Both the position numbers and the translations under genes were made by a program. Under the pieces are notes generated by a model. It had not been told where the DNA came from. It did not search any database and saw only the letters and a list, made by a program, of their open reading frames with translations. A DNA stretch of 56,391 nucleotides from Tubiluchus corallicola (Eukaryota; Priapulida; Priapulimorpha; Priapulimorphida; Tubiluchidae), in assembly GCA_030141605.1 (NCBI GenBank), contig JAQGDQ010000255.1:1-56391 (forward strand). The letters are read 5' to 3'. This document shows, piece after piece, positions 21,176 to 47,428 of this stretch. Every line of letters begins with the position of its first letter. Position 1 is the stretch's first letter.

Positions 21176-22150
21176 TTAGAATGTTTTAATGGTTTAACCG
21201 CCTTCTTTTTGTTTATTTCTGCCATGCAACAACTGTATGCACACAACACACAGCAGTTTATTATTTTGCTCAAATAATGACCTTATTTGACATTCGAATG
21301 TGTGATAAAAGCTGAATGTTTTATACACTCAATGCTTGGTCACGTGTACATTCCATAGAACAATGTAGGTAGCTCAGTAAAGTAACGGCATGAACGCTAT
21401 TGTGTGTATTTGTTGTAATGGATACGAGTGAAGCAGGAGCTTTTGGCAGGGTTATATTAGCATCATTTTTGTATACTGCTATAGATTTCAATACAATGTC
21501 CTTCACTACACCTGAAATTGGGAGACTAAAGCTGCAGCAGTCTGTACCATTGAAATTTTCTAACAACATGTCAGTAAAAATTTTGCAGTAAATTTTGCCT
21601 GAAGATTGTAGTGTGAACTAACCAAATGAGAGGTTTAGGAATACTACAGAAGCATAGCTCTGATTTTACTAAACACTTTTCACTAAAGCATCACTCAAAC
21701 TTTTGAGTTATCACTCTTCCTGTTCATACTTAATGAAATATGTTAAGTGGCACCGTCAAGTCAACTCTGATAATGTAGCACAGCAAACCCAGTGGCACCA
21801 ATATTCCAAACTGTTGACATAATGTGACATTATACTACTGCACCTTCAACAACTTTTATGAACATCACATCGAAGGATAAAATGATAAAAAGCACAGGAC
21901 AAGGTAAGTAGCTATAGCAACATAGATTTATAATCTAATCACACTTGTTACAAGTTCTGCAGCAAATACTGCCAAGCATTGATCAATATATATATATATA
22001 TATATAGTACTTTGTCAAAAACTTTTGACGAGTGTAGGTTTCTAAACAATAATAATTTACACTAATCAAAACAAATAAAACTTGCATTTTTTATATCTGA
22101 GTTAGGGTATTCTTGCCTCGGGTAGTGCTTCAGCATCGGTCTTAAAATCA
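21176..22150. other. Intergenic, ambiguous short frames
   Basis: At 21321-21591 both strands carry 60-80 codon frames (plus MDTSEAGAFGRVILASFLY; minus MLLENFNGTDCCSFSLPISG). Neither is recognised and splice context does not decide. An AT microsatellite lies at 21986-22007. Confidence 0.3.
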
Positions 22151-22157
22151 GTGGTTT

Positions 22158-22543
22158 CTAAACAAAACAAGATTATCAAACTTATAACATTTACTAGTAA
22201 AAGAGAACATGCAGCACCTTTGTATTTGCAATTAAATCTACTAAAAGTATATGATCTGTATAAATTAGAGTTGGTCAAGTTTGTATATAAATTAAAAAAT
22301 AATTAACTCCCGGATCTCTTCAGCAATTATTATACTTTAGCATGTCACATACGTCACCATTTTACTAGGTTTACTACTACCCAAACTTATTTTATTGAAA
22401 GATTTAATTCATCTAAAGGCCAGAATTCTTTAAAACACCAAGGATCTTTGCTGTGGAATTCATTATCAGAAGAATTAAAGTCAAGTAACTACAATAAGTT
22501 AATTCTAAACTATAAAAAACAACTTACTGCAGGGTACAAATGA
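22158..22543 (+). pseudogene. LINE ORF2 C-terminal fragment (CR1/L2/Rex-like)
   Basis: A plus-strand frame reads ITFTSKREHAAPLYLQLN, LLKVYDLYKLELVKFVYK, then an in-frame TAA at 22304, LPDLFSNYYT, RHHFTRFTTTQTYF and LLWNSLSEELKSSNYNK, ending at TGA 22541-22543. These blocks (H-PLF-KLN-L-DIYKL, KFMYK-NLLP-F, TR, WNSLP-ELK) are the usual end of reverse-transcriptase ORFs in CR1/L2/Rex-type LINEs. The catalytic reverse transcriptase is absent, as expected of a 5'-truncated insertion. Confidence 0.72.
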
Positions 22544-23236
22544 ATGTGATTTTACTTATGTACTTGGAATACCTATACATTTTTTTCATTGTTACAACAC
22601 TTTAAGTTTTTGCTATATTTTGATTTCATTTTGTCTTATTTACAGTTGATTTAGTTTTCGATGGTTTAATTCATTATATTCTCTTTCTCGACAGCTTTAG
22701 TCATTGATGTTATTATTACAACATTTCGGTTTTGCTTTTTATTTGCTTCTGTTTTTTGTTTTGTTTTGTATGATTTATATTTACCTTATTTTCCCTTGGT
22801 TTAATTTATTATATTCTTTTTCTCGACATCGTTGGATGACCATTCTACTGTTTTTTTTTGTTTTTTGCCGGATTTTGAAGTTAATACTCAAATTATGCAT
22901 TTTGTGTTATGTTAAAAATCTTAAGCTATTTTTATTTTGTTTGCTTCACATATTCACAGTATTTTGGAATTGTAAATTTTTGGTTACTGTAATGTTCTAC
23001 AGTATTGCGTTTCCCATCATTTAATTGCCAATTACACACGTCAACAGAATTCAAATTTAAATTGAGAATGGTGCCAAAATTAATTTTATTTAATCGTAGG
23101 TATTTAAGGGTGGCTGACTAGATAACCTGTGGGTTCTTTGCTGCCCTTCTCCTTTGTTACATAACATTGCATGTATTCCTAACACTGTATTTTGATAATT
23201 CTTGCGGAGTTAATAAATAAATTGAATTAAATTATA
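22544..23236 (+). mobile_element. LINE 3' UTR and tail
   Basis: T-rich sequence follows the LINE stop and ends TTAATAAATAAATTGAATT at 23210-23230. That resembles the simple-repeat tails of non-LTR elements. A 106-codon T-rich frame here (22704-23024) is low-complexity and not a gene. The end is estimated. Confidence 0.45.
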
Positions 23237-23240
23237 ATCA

Positions 23241-26130
23241 GTTTAACTGGCCAAGTTACCTGCTAATTTCAAATCATCTAGCTCCTAAAGCGAGTAAAGG
23301 GTCTGGGAATTATATGGAGTTCTCACAATTAACCATAATGACGAAGAACCTCGAATCCTTCCTAATCCTAGTGCCTTTCTAATCTTTTGAATTTTATTTT
23401 TCATATTTTAAAGGCAGTAAAGTACTTAGACATTAAGTGTACTTTCGTCACTGTCATTACGTCTATTGTAGACATTGGGCTGGCAGAACTCTAAAATGAA
23501 AGAAAGCAGAGAGAAAAGCAGAAGTGTAATTTCAAAAGAATACACATAAATCTACTGCAAGCTGCCATACCGCGTTCTGTAACTTTTTTACATCAAAATG
23601 CACCGATTTTTTGCAGTTTTTCTTGTCTACGACCAATTTATAGCTAACTACACTTGTACCCTGACCTTCAGATAACGGAACCAACGAGACAGTTAGGTAA
23701 AAAAAGCGAAAAAGTAAATAAATAAACGCTAAAGAAACAAAGCTATACAATTCTGATGTTTGTTATTGTTTAGGAAATGTTAAACTTGGAGTTAAGTGAT
23801 GATTGATGACAAAAACAATTAATCATAATAACAAACTATTAATAAATGTGATGGCGATAATAGTTTATGTCCGAATCGTTTTGAATTTTTTGGGCTATAT
23901 CAGCTGGGCAACTGCCCCGCACGTATATATGTTAAGATGGCCCTGTGTAGAGCTAGTGGTACGCAGAATTTCGAGACTAGTGTACGAAGATGAGCTGTTT
24001 GCAGTAAAATTGTCTAGTTAATCTGTGTAAGTTTATACAAATGACAGATGACATTACTGAAATTCGCAGAAATGTATACGACGGCTATAATAATAATAAT
24101 ACGACTTATAATATGGTATACCAATAAATTCTAAAAAACGTAAACCTGGTACGTCGCACTTATAGTAACAAGTTTGTACATTGTAGCAGTTAGTACGTAT
24201 TCTTTGTTTTCTTACAGAACTGTAGTATACTGCACAAAAATCGTCATTCACATACGTGTTTGTACTTTCTAAAATGTAGCAGAACTTGCCTGCTGGCGCC
24301 AAATTACCAACCACTCTGATCTGTCGCTTATGCTCACAATGCACCCCTCAAATCTGGAATTTCATTTGTAAAATTTATGGGCGTCAGAGTCGTCAGTAGT
24401 TGACTCCTTTAGGCTTTTTGGATGATTCAAAAGTTTTGCGTGATGCTGTATGATTTTTTTTCCTCCTAGTTTCTCTAATTTTTCTACCAGGTTATCTCTT
24501 AGTTTTCTTTTTTGCTTTTTTTTACTTTTGTTTTTTCCTGGACTTATTTATGTGTCTTTTTACAATCTTTTTGCAAGTGTAGCTTTGCTTATGGATGCTT
24601 GGTAACCTTTGCTTACATTTTTTTCTCATCAATACCCGTAACTATACAGTATCTTCTTGTTTATGACCGAATCATTTATTTTGAGCAGCAAAATATTGAA
24701 TATTAGATTTTCTAATACCTTAGATTACGTGACGTGTTTTGATCTCAAAACATTTTATTTTACTTATCATCCATTTTACTCCAATAATTCATTTGATTAA
24801 CAAGCATTTGAATTTTATAATAACCCTATAAATATATACTATCATTATATTTTAATGATGAATAAAAGCGCTCTGCTTTACATAGTGTCAACCGACCACA
24901 AGTAAATCCTGTAATGAACCATGTATGAGGGCAGTGTGTATTGGACTCTTATAGTTGTACATTGCTCTCACACATTTTATTCTGTAAAAATAATTTTAAT
25001 GCTGGCTCATTTTCATTGTATTACATTTTGTGTGAAATAAATTTGGTTTATGTCTAAAAAGAAAATACCTGGGGTAACCTTATTAGTGCATGACCAATTC
25101 AATGCGCTAAAATCATTATACAATCTTTTCATGAATGTATCACTATAGATAACAGTATATTTGATGAACTTGTGAAGTTCTTAAGAAAACATTATTATTT
25201 TTAGTTCACTTGAAAAAGTAGATAGATTCCCTAAAATGCCACAATCGATTAAATTATTCCTAAAGTAACCCGCCATTGTACATTGGTGCACAGTCCAGGT
25301 GCAGTCTTCCTATTTAATTTGCTTTTTCCAAGTATCTTTACTTCATAAATTTATTTATTTAAATTTAGCAATTTTAGATAATATGATCACAAGTGTATTT
25401 TTGAAGCCACATCGTTTACAAAGACTCTTAATAATATTATGGAATGAGTGATTTTACATGTATGTGTAAAATGAACATTGGAGTTACTGAACTGCACGTA
25501 AGTAAAGCGTGATTGTTGTAGCGCGCTTTGTTGCACACAGAAGTTTTGATGGTAAAGGAATGTTCGCAATTTGACAGATTATTAGTGTTGCCAGCCAACT
25601 ATTTAGTACGTTTTTCGCCAGCAGCGCGAAGATTCTCGCCCAGTAATCCAGTACGTCTCGCTACAGTACTGGCTCTACTTATGAATTTTTGAATACTTTA
25701 ATCATTTAAATTCTTTAGATATCACAAGAACGAGACAAAATACACAATTACAAACTAAAGTACATACGTATGTTAGTGCTAGCAGTTAGCTTGAAAGTTT
25801 GCAGAAATTGTCGAGGTTGACTATTGTGATGGTCTAGTATGGTAATGTAGGGAATCACTAGCCTACAATCGTGCACATTATCAGTTTACATTCATAAGCT
25901 AGGCTTATGATGAAGACATAAAATTTACTTTTCTTTTGCCTTTTTAATTTAATTTGGTGTTCTACAAAATCGCATTTTGATCTCCCAAATTATTACCCCT
26001 GGTTGCTAGGTGAAGCCAGACGTTCACGTGAGCAGTGTGACCCGGGTTTTTTACCTGCCAATTGTATACCACGTAGTAGTAGAGAGTAGTTTTCTTGTGT
26101 TAAACGGAGGTATGTCTACATGTTAAGTAC
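23241..26130. other. Intergenic, no confident gene
   Basis: AT-rich. A minus-strand frame at about 23574-23730 (VSYKLVVDKKNCKKSVHFD, then VKKLQNA before a GTATGG donor-like site) is exon-like but unrecognised. TCACGTGA, a palindromic E-box, lies at 26024-26031. Confidence 0.3.
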
Positions 26131-26244
26131 CTTCCGTCTTCTATCCTGTCTCAGTTTGATGTCAAGACATGTGATGTGGTCCCCGAGTTCTGGTTCAAGT
26201 TTCACGGACCCGAGGAGACGCTAGCAGATCACAGAAAGACGTAA
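26131..26244. other. Exon-like segment readable on both strands
   Basis: Minus: 26131-26220 is an open 30-codon exon with acceptor TTTCTGTGATCTGCTAG and donor AAG|GTACTT, reading VKLEPELGDHITCLDIKLRQ. Plus: 26155-26244 has acceptor ATCCTGTCTCAG and reads FDVKTCDVVPEFWFKFHG, ending at TAA. Base composition is richer in GC than the surroundings. I recognise neither product. Only one, or neither, can be real. Confidence 0.3.
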
Positions 26245-28824
26245 CGGTATTATACTTCTACTTATGTTATTACTCTCGTAAATCACCAACTGCTAATTAC
26301 CATTTGTCGTGTTGACACCATAAGGATGAAAGATTGTAAAGTGGTCAGTTTCACTTGAGGGGTGTGATGGCTGTTTCCATCGCCATATGAGGATCCTGTT
26401 ATCTTCACGTAGACGTTAAATTGTTTACCACGTTAGGAACGTTGTCTGTGCGACACTGTCATGCAAGAAATCTATAAGTGCGACTGTCAGTGTGAACCGT
26501 TGGACCGCTGGGTGAACACTCAGCAAAACCGGCAACATCGCTAGCTAGATCGCCAATATTCTGGGGAAAAGGTTTTCCTTTTTTTGTACATTGATGTTCA
26601 TTGTTATTTTTTTGAATATGTGGAATTTTATTAAATTTGTTGTTATATGTCATTACTTGTTTATTGAGAGTCGGACAAAATGTCATTAACCAATGAAAAG
26701 AAAACAACCCACGTATTATTTAGGAAAATTACGAACAAATATTTATTCCCGTGAACATTTATGAACCTATCTTAAAATTAGCATACACCTTCCGTGACAC
26801 GCTACGTCTACCCGAACGATCACAACTATAAAAACATCTACAATAAGATTGTAATTTCAGAACCGGCTCTAGAATGCAAATGATTCAGTCTGCGATCATC
26901 GTGATTGTAGAATGATGTCAGTTCCGCTCCCACAATCACGAAAGAACGTTCTGTTTGTGTACCGGAAAGTCGATCTTCTGTGGCCATTTAATACCCAAGA
27001 CTCAAAACTGTAGCGTAGGAACAACAACTGCTGTTGGTTAAACCTAAGTTATTTTATTTATTTGTCTCCACAGCTGCTGTAAATTTTCAAAAATGGTCGG
27101 TGAAACTTCTGATTGCTTCGACTTACAATAAAAATGGAAAATACTGTAACAATAGTTAAATCCAACTTTATTTTTCAACTGCTGTATACTAAGACCGAAG
27201 TCAGTATAGTTAAAGTAACTTCAGGACTTCTCTATTGGTTAGAAAAGTCAGTGCTTAAATTAAAATTGTAGTTGTAGACCTGAAAAAGCAGGAACCTGGT
27301 TGAGCTTATGGTCAGAACATCTAATTTTTATATAAATGGCCCGGGACGAGTCCAATGGTCACACAAGGAAAGAAATCCAGTTAGAAAGTGAAAATTTACA
27401 TAAAAACAGATCAAAAATAGGCTCTTTATAGTATAATAAAAACAATTTACTGATAGGAGACTGGAAGTGTCTTCTAACGTTCATCTCGAAGCAATCTCAA
27501 GAAATCTGCAGTAGGCCAATAATCGCAGACTCACAGTTAACAGAAATATGATAAAGAATTCTGCAGATATGCAAGTCACAAGTCAAAATACCATTTTCAC
27601 TATTTTTAACAAGCAAAGCAAAATGTCATAAAAGAAGAATAAAAGCTTCAACTATTCCTTTCATTTATTTTTGACTGACACCATGTTGTTATGGCGATAT
27701 GGGGTGCAAAATCAACCTGGCAAGAGGGTTTCTTCGATCACCGATTGATGTTCAGCAGAAATTCAAAGCACAATATGGACCTCACTGTTCAAGTTTCATA
27801 ATGGGGTTTTTTAATAAAGTGAAGCCCTTCCTCACCACAAGTGACTTTCTCAATGCAATATGCCTGGCTTACATTGGATTGGTCTTCAAAACTTTTGAAG
27901 TCCGTAAACAAAGTAGAGAAAATAGCAGAGCCTATTGCCCTACTATATAGCGCAGAAGTTCTTTTTAGATTTTCATCTAATTTAACTAAAGGATTGCTCA
28001 AAGTTTTAGTTTAACTGTATCAGAAAATGCAGAAAATGTAAAGTGTATTTGACTTGTGGGACACTGTATAACAGGAGCACAAGCTGGATTTTATAAACTG
28101 ACTTCTAGGCCATCCTAGCTTTGTCATGTTCACAGTACCTCAGCATATAAACTAATGATATCAGAGTTATGACGTATGAGGGGCACTGCATGAACACAGC
28201 TTATAATGCGTTTAATTCTTCCTTGTCAAATGTATCCCCACGTAGGCCTAAGTTTTGCATAGAATACAATCAACTCCGGATTCATCTTATAGATCGCCTT
28301 TGCTAAGATTATTATTAATAAACTAGCAGCACATTGGAATTACACGATTTTTATGAATATAGAAAAAAATCGGAATTCTGACTAAATTGTATAATAATAA
28401 TGTAACACTGCATTAATTAAAAATTAATAATTAAGAATTTGAGAACTTTTTCAATTGGTAAAGTGAATACCGTCAAAAGTTGGTAGAATATGCACGGCCC
28501 TTAATATGGTATTATTTATAGCTAAATAGTGTATAAATTTAATTTTTAATTGGAGCTATAAAATACTAACCTGATACAGATATGTACTTATAGTCATATT
28601 ATCCATCCTAATTAATGTCATAATTTTTTTCTCGAATAAACTGATACTGGTTGATTTTCAGCAGACGTCAGAGTGATTTGCGATTTTCATTTATTCATTT
28701 GTGGAGTCACACGACTTTTGAATTCTGATATGATCCTCGTACTCACTTCAGTTCATGCAGTCCTGTCACCTGCAACTCTGCAAGTCTCATGCATTTTTGC
28801 AATGTAAAGCATTGTATAATATAA
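26245..28824. other. Intergenic, nothing recognised with confidence
   Basis: It contains an opposite-strand frame pair at 27699-28001 without similarity that I recognise, and a small hairpin (CGTGATTGT at 26900 with ACAATCACG at 26932). The minus-strand AATAAA near 28690 could end the gene at 28825-29518. Confidence 0.4.
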
Positions 28825-29518
28825 TTATAATGGTGTGTCGATCATATCTTCCTGTATCAATTTTATGTAAGTCAGCAACTTTCCGTTGTTTTCTTTCTTC
28901 AGTGCTCTTTGAATTTGTTCCCTGCAAATAAAGGAATCGAATTTATATTGTTTATAGTCTTTTGAAAATAAAAAATAACAATAAAAAACTAATGAATGCG
29001 AATTTTAATGAGATGTCATTTAGTAGTCGTATTACATGTCTTATCCATCTCAATTTTTTGACTGTTGCGATTTTGCTAAAATTATTGTGGCGCATTCGTT
29101 CAAGCCGTTGGCGGCTGGCTACTGTTCTATGGCAACCCTAGAATTCTTGCGCTAGAACTTGCGCAGTTAGCTTTGTGACATGGCCGACTTTCCATTTTGT
29201 ATGTTAGTGTTTACTGTGGTCTGAGTCTAATAGTGTCGTTGTAGCACCAGTTTTTATTTATTTTAGGATATATTTAGTTCATTTTGCAGACCTTTTGGTG
29301 TTAAAGTTGTGTACAGAAAAAGATATTTAGGTGACCGCTTTTTTCATTTTTATAATGACGATTATTTTTAAAAGTTGGACTAAACCGTAACTTAGTAAAA
29401 TTGTCAGCACGAAATTTGGCGTGAGTAGAACATGCTGGGCTGCTGGTACTTTTACTGAGTACCTACCGTTTCCCATTATAGAAATACAGCTCTTCGTCAG
29501 TGACATATGCTCTTGCAG
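28825..29518 (-). CDS. Unrecognised gene, last two exons (candidate)
   Basis: Two minus-strand segments join in phase. Exon 29467-29518 reads ARAYVTDEELYFYNGK with donor CG|GTAGGT. Exon 28825-28921 has acceptor TTTATTTGCAG, reads EQIQRALKKENNGKLLTYIK and ends EDMIDTPL, with TAA at 28827-28825. The junction codon CG|G gives Arg. A minus AATAAA lies about 135 bases downstream. The product is charged and probably helical. I do not recognise the family, and earlier exons were not found; the acceptor of the first exon is weak. It would be transcribed divergently from LATS. It could be a pseudogene or chance frame. Confidence 0.4.
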
Positions 29519-30339
29519 CTTGTAATTGTGCGTTTTTAAAATAGACGTTAAATAAACGTTTTTCTTATCTTAATCATTTTGATAATAAACAATTATGTTG
29601 TTAGTCACGTGCTCGGCGTAATCAAAATAATGCTGTTGTGATCACCAAATGAATGTCATTTGTAGACTTGTCTAGAATCTCACAGCTCTAGTTGCTCATT
29701 AAATGAAAGGTTCTGAAACTGCTAATTTTCTAGAAAGTTGGCTTCAATGTATATGTTTTGTTGAGCCAAAACTCTAACCTAAGAAAATTGGAAATTTGAT
29801 GTAATTCTAGTTTACGAACGCGTTATCCTCAAACAAAAGATAATGTTTATAAGTATAAGTGTTGTGACAAAAGCCAGACTGATGTCTGATATATATATTC
29901 AAGATTTGGCTAGAAGTTTTTACTTTGTCAAAAAATCCTAAGGGATCCTAAGGTATATATAGCAACCAGAATGCTTAGTTTCTTAAGGTCCCTTGTTTTG
30001 AGATACAGTATAAGAAACATGCGATGTTTCACATTATAGATCTAAATGAACTAGTGTCATTGTGGTGGCAGTATTTTATATGTAAGATTTTCATTATAAA
30101 TTACAGTTTTGTAATTTGCTATTTTAAGTTAAAGAATGAGAGCTTAATTCATAAATGATGCTTTATTAGGAAGAATATTAGTTTAGGCAACAACTTTATT
30201 GCCTGTTTTGTAAATTAGGCTAAACAAGAATTAATGTAGACAACAATATGTAAGCTGTGTAGAGATGGGGTGGCAAAAGACCAGGAGGTCATTGAGTCAC
30301 CCATCCTGTATAACTTAAGCATAGTGTAAAGGACTGCAG
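29519..30339. other. Spacer upstream of LATS
   Basis: AT-rich, no gene or element recognised. Confidence 0.5.
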
Positions 30340-30890
30340 AATACATGGTTAGGTGGAAAATATGTAATTAGATCTTAAATGTAGCAAATGCACAAAATGC
30401 AATACAGTTAAGTCATTATTATAACAACGGAAAAAAGCAAGCTAGTAATGTAGTTAAATCATAAATGCAACAAATGACCAAAATGCAGTTAAGTCAGGAA
30501 TGCAACAACAAAAAAGCAAGCTAGTAATGCAGTTAATTCATAAATGCAGCACATAAACAGAAGGGAAGAAAATTATGCAATAAATCTTAAATGTAGTAAA
30601 TGAACAAAAGCAATCAATAATGCAGTTAAATCATAATGTGACAAATAAACACAAAATGCAAGTAATGCAGTTAATGTATAAATGTAGCTAATAAATAAAA
30701 AGCAAGCAAAAACTGCAATTAAATTTAAATGTAACATATGAAAAAAGCAAATCATAAATATAGCGAATGAGCAAAATTCAGTTAACTTGCAAATGTAACA
30801 ATAGAAAAAGCAAGCAAGTAATGCTGTTAGAGTGTAAGTACAGCAAATAAATAAAAAGTAAGCAAATGCTATAGTTAAATTTATGAATGT
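30340..30890. repeat. Degenerate ~50-60-bp minisatellite upstream of LATS
   Basis: About ten diverged units share AAAAGCAAGCAAGTAATGC, AGTTAAATCATAAATG and AGCAAATGAACA in a fixed order. Examples start near 30435, 30515, 30605, 30695 and 30805. Confidence 0.75.
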
Positions 30891-31279
30891 TTTTGTTCTT
30901 GGGACCTCTTCAGCTAATGAAATTGCTGGGTTTGTTCTTTTAGAGCCTCACATGGCTTAAAACTAACTGATACATTTTTTTTGTTGAAGGTTCTGGATAC
31001 AAAGTGAAAGGTTGGTGTAGGAGCCACATCAGGTGACTTTGGGTGGCAGCAGTGAATAACTGTACCTGCTGTCTATACTCAACTGCCTGACATACAGCTC
31101 GGATGGCAAAAATGGTTAGTTTTAGTGTGAATGTGAGATGGGTCGAAATCACTATTTGGTGCTGCAGCATTATTTGTAAACCAGTAGTAAATCTGCATGT
31201 TAATTGAAAAGCGATGAGATTGGTGTCAGAAATAAAATGTGTTGTATTGTGTTTTGCTTGATTAACATTAGTGGAACAC

Positions 31280-45602
<14,323 letters not shown>

Positions 45603-47160
45603 CGAGCGTGTGATGATGCGAGCGTATAGACGATTTACTTATGATTATATTAACTTCGTGGCTTTATGATTGTCATCCTTTTTTCTAAAGTAATATATAC
45701 AATTTCCTAGAGTAGCTCTGCAGTGCAACATCATTTTTGGCCATCTATGCACCACCATTTGGAAAAAGGTCCAGTAAAATGGTGTAAGAGTAATAGCTAC
45801 ACAGTAGTAGCTACCTGGCAGTAGGGATTTTTGCAAGAAGTCGTTGGCATTTTTGTTGAAAGAACAGTGGAATTGACTATCAGCACCTCGTACAACGTGA
45901 TGTTCAGCTTAAAAAAGTAATTAGTATACAGTTACAGAACAGAAGAATTTTTGGATGCAATTTTTTTAAATTTTTTTTGCATTAAAAGGCCTCGAAATAT
46001 CTTAAAATTTCAAGATAATTCTTATCCAGAATTCTTATTTGTTAAAGGATTCATCAAACAAATCTGAAATTAGCACAGATTTTAGCCATTTACCAGAACT
46101 TCACATTTCAACAGAATTGTATTTTGATTGCCATGTACATGATCATTACTCTCTATTTACTACCGTAGTTAAAATTCTTGCAGCTTGTACATTCAGAAAG
46201 TTAAATTTACAGTTACCTGCCTCACACTAGAAAAAAATTTGTAGAATTTTCCATTTACATGCATGAATGCTGTGCAAGCACTTTTCTGAAATTAGACAAA
46301 GTGATTTTCAATATACTAATTTTGCAGAAATGCCTTGCATGCAAAAAGTGGAAACTTGATGGAATTTAGTTTGTGAAAATTTAGTTTTTTTGCATGTATT
46401 TTTCACCAATGTTAGCACTAGTGTTTTAGCGTGGAATATTACAGAGACACACATTTGACATGCTAGTTTGTCTTTAAAGAAGTTCTGCTTGTGTCGTGCC
46501 AAAGTATGTAATTACTTTTCTCCATCTAAGTGCCTTATACTATCTTGATTAGCTCAGGTTCGTACATCTTTCATATATTGCTTACATCATACGGTAACAG
46601 TGCCAAGAAATCTTAGACTGCTGTGCATATGTATTAAATATATAAAATATTTCTGTGAAGTGCCTTAGAAATTATTTGTTTCAGTTGGGAAGAAATCATT
46701 GTTAGTGGTCAGCCATAATGTGGCACCTACTGCACCCCTTCATTGTAATAATGACAATTTTTTAGAGCTGTGAGATGCACTGTAAAACAGGACTTTTCAT
46801 GTCTTCTAATTTTGCATGTTGCAAAACTAATTGTTAACATAGAAATAAGTTAACATAGAAATAAGTGAGATATAAAAATTAAAGAAATTAAATAATGAAA
46901 ATAACTTGATATTTTTTCAAAAACAGTTTAATATAATCTGTTTACGCTCAAAAAACTCTCCAGTCCGTCCCATTTAGGTCGGTATGTTAAACTGTTGTTG
47001 TTTTCTGGGATTAGACTAATAGCTTATTACTATATATCAGTTGTGTGGAGAACTTTTTGTACAGTTTAATATGAGTGGAAAAATGGAGTGAGTGAATTGG
47101 AGGTGTTTGTTAACTTGTTAGTAACTAAGAGATTTATTATTGATTATAGCCCTGTTTGTA

Positions 47161-47166
47161 AATAAA
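47161..47166 (+). terminator. Possible LATS polyadenylation signal
   Basis: AATAAA about 1.56 kb after the stop; a second one at 47423-47428. Confidence 0.3.
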
Positions 47167-47264
47167 GGCCTGCTACAACATTGTTGGTGTGCCATTGCCA
47201 ATTTTGCACACCTTGTTTGCATAATTTTTAACACTATTTCCAGCATAAAGTGTCTCACTAAAAT

Positions 47265-47342
47265 AACATTGTTATAATTGGACAGTGCATAACATTGTTT
47301 TAATTAGACAGTGCTTAACATTGTTATAGCTAGACAGTGTGT
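47265..47342 (+). repeat. 26-bp tandem repeat, three copies
   Basis: Units at 47265, 47291 and 47317 share AACATTGTT-TA and AGACAGTG. They differ at a few positions. Confidence 0.92.
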
Positions 47343-47428
47343 AACCTTGTACAGCATTTTGTCTTCCAAGAATATGTTTTGCATATTTATTTTTATTAAC
47401 TTTGTGATGGGGGACGCTTTGTAATAAA

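Larger units (their letters stand above)
45603..47428 (+). other. Probable LATS 3' UTR
   Basis: AT-rich with no coding signal. Candidate AATAAA signals are at 47161-47166 and 47423-47428. Length inferred. Confidence 0.45.

Noticed and set aside
22704-23024. 106-codon plus-strand frame rich in Phe and Leu
   Set aside because: Low-complexity T-rich sequence in the 3' tail of the LINE; no family signature.
26881-26945. Hairpin CGTGATTGT / ACAATCACG as a regulatory RNA
   Set aside because: Nine-base stem with a 23-base loop is expected by chance in a window this size.
27699-28001. Overlapping 83- and 70-codon frames on opposite strands
   Set aside because: Both look mildly protein-like but neither has splice sites, promoter context or a family I recognise.
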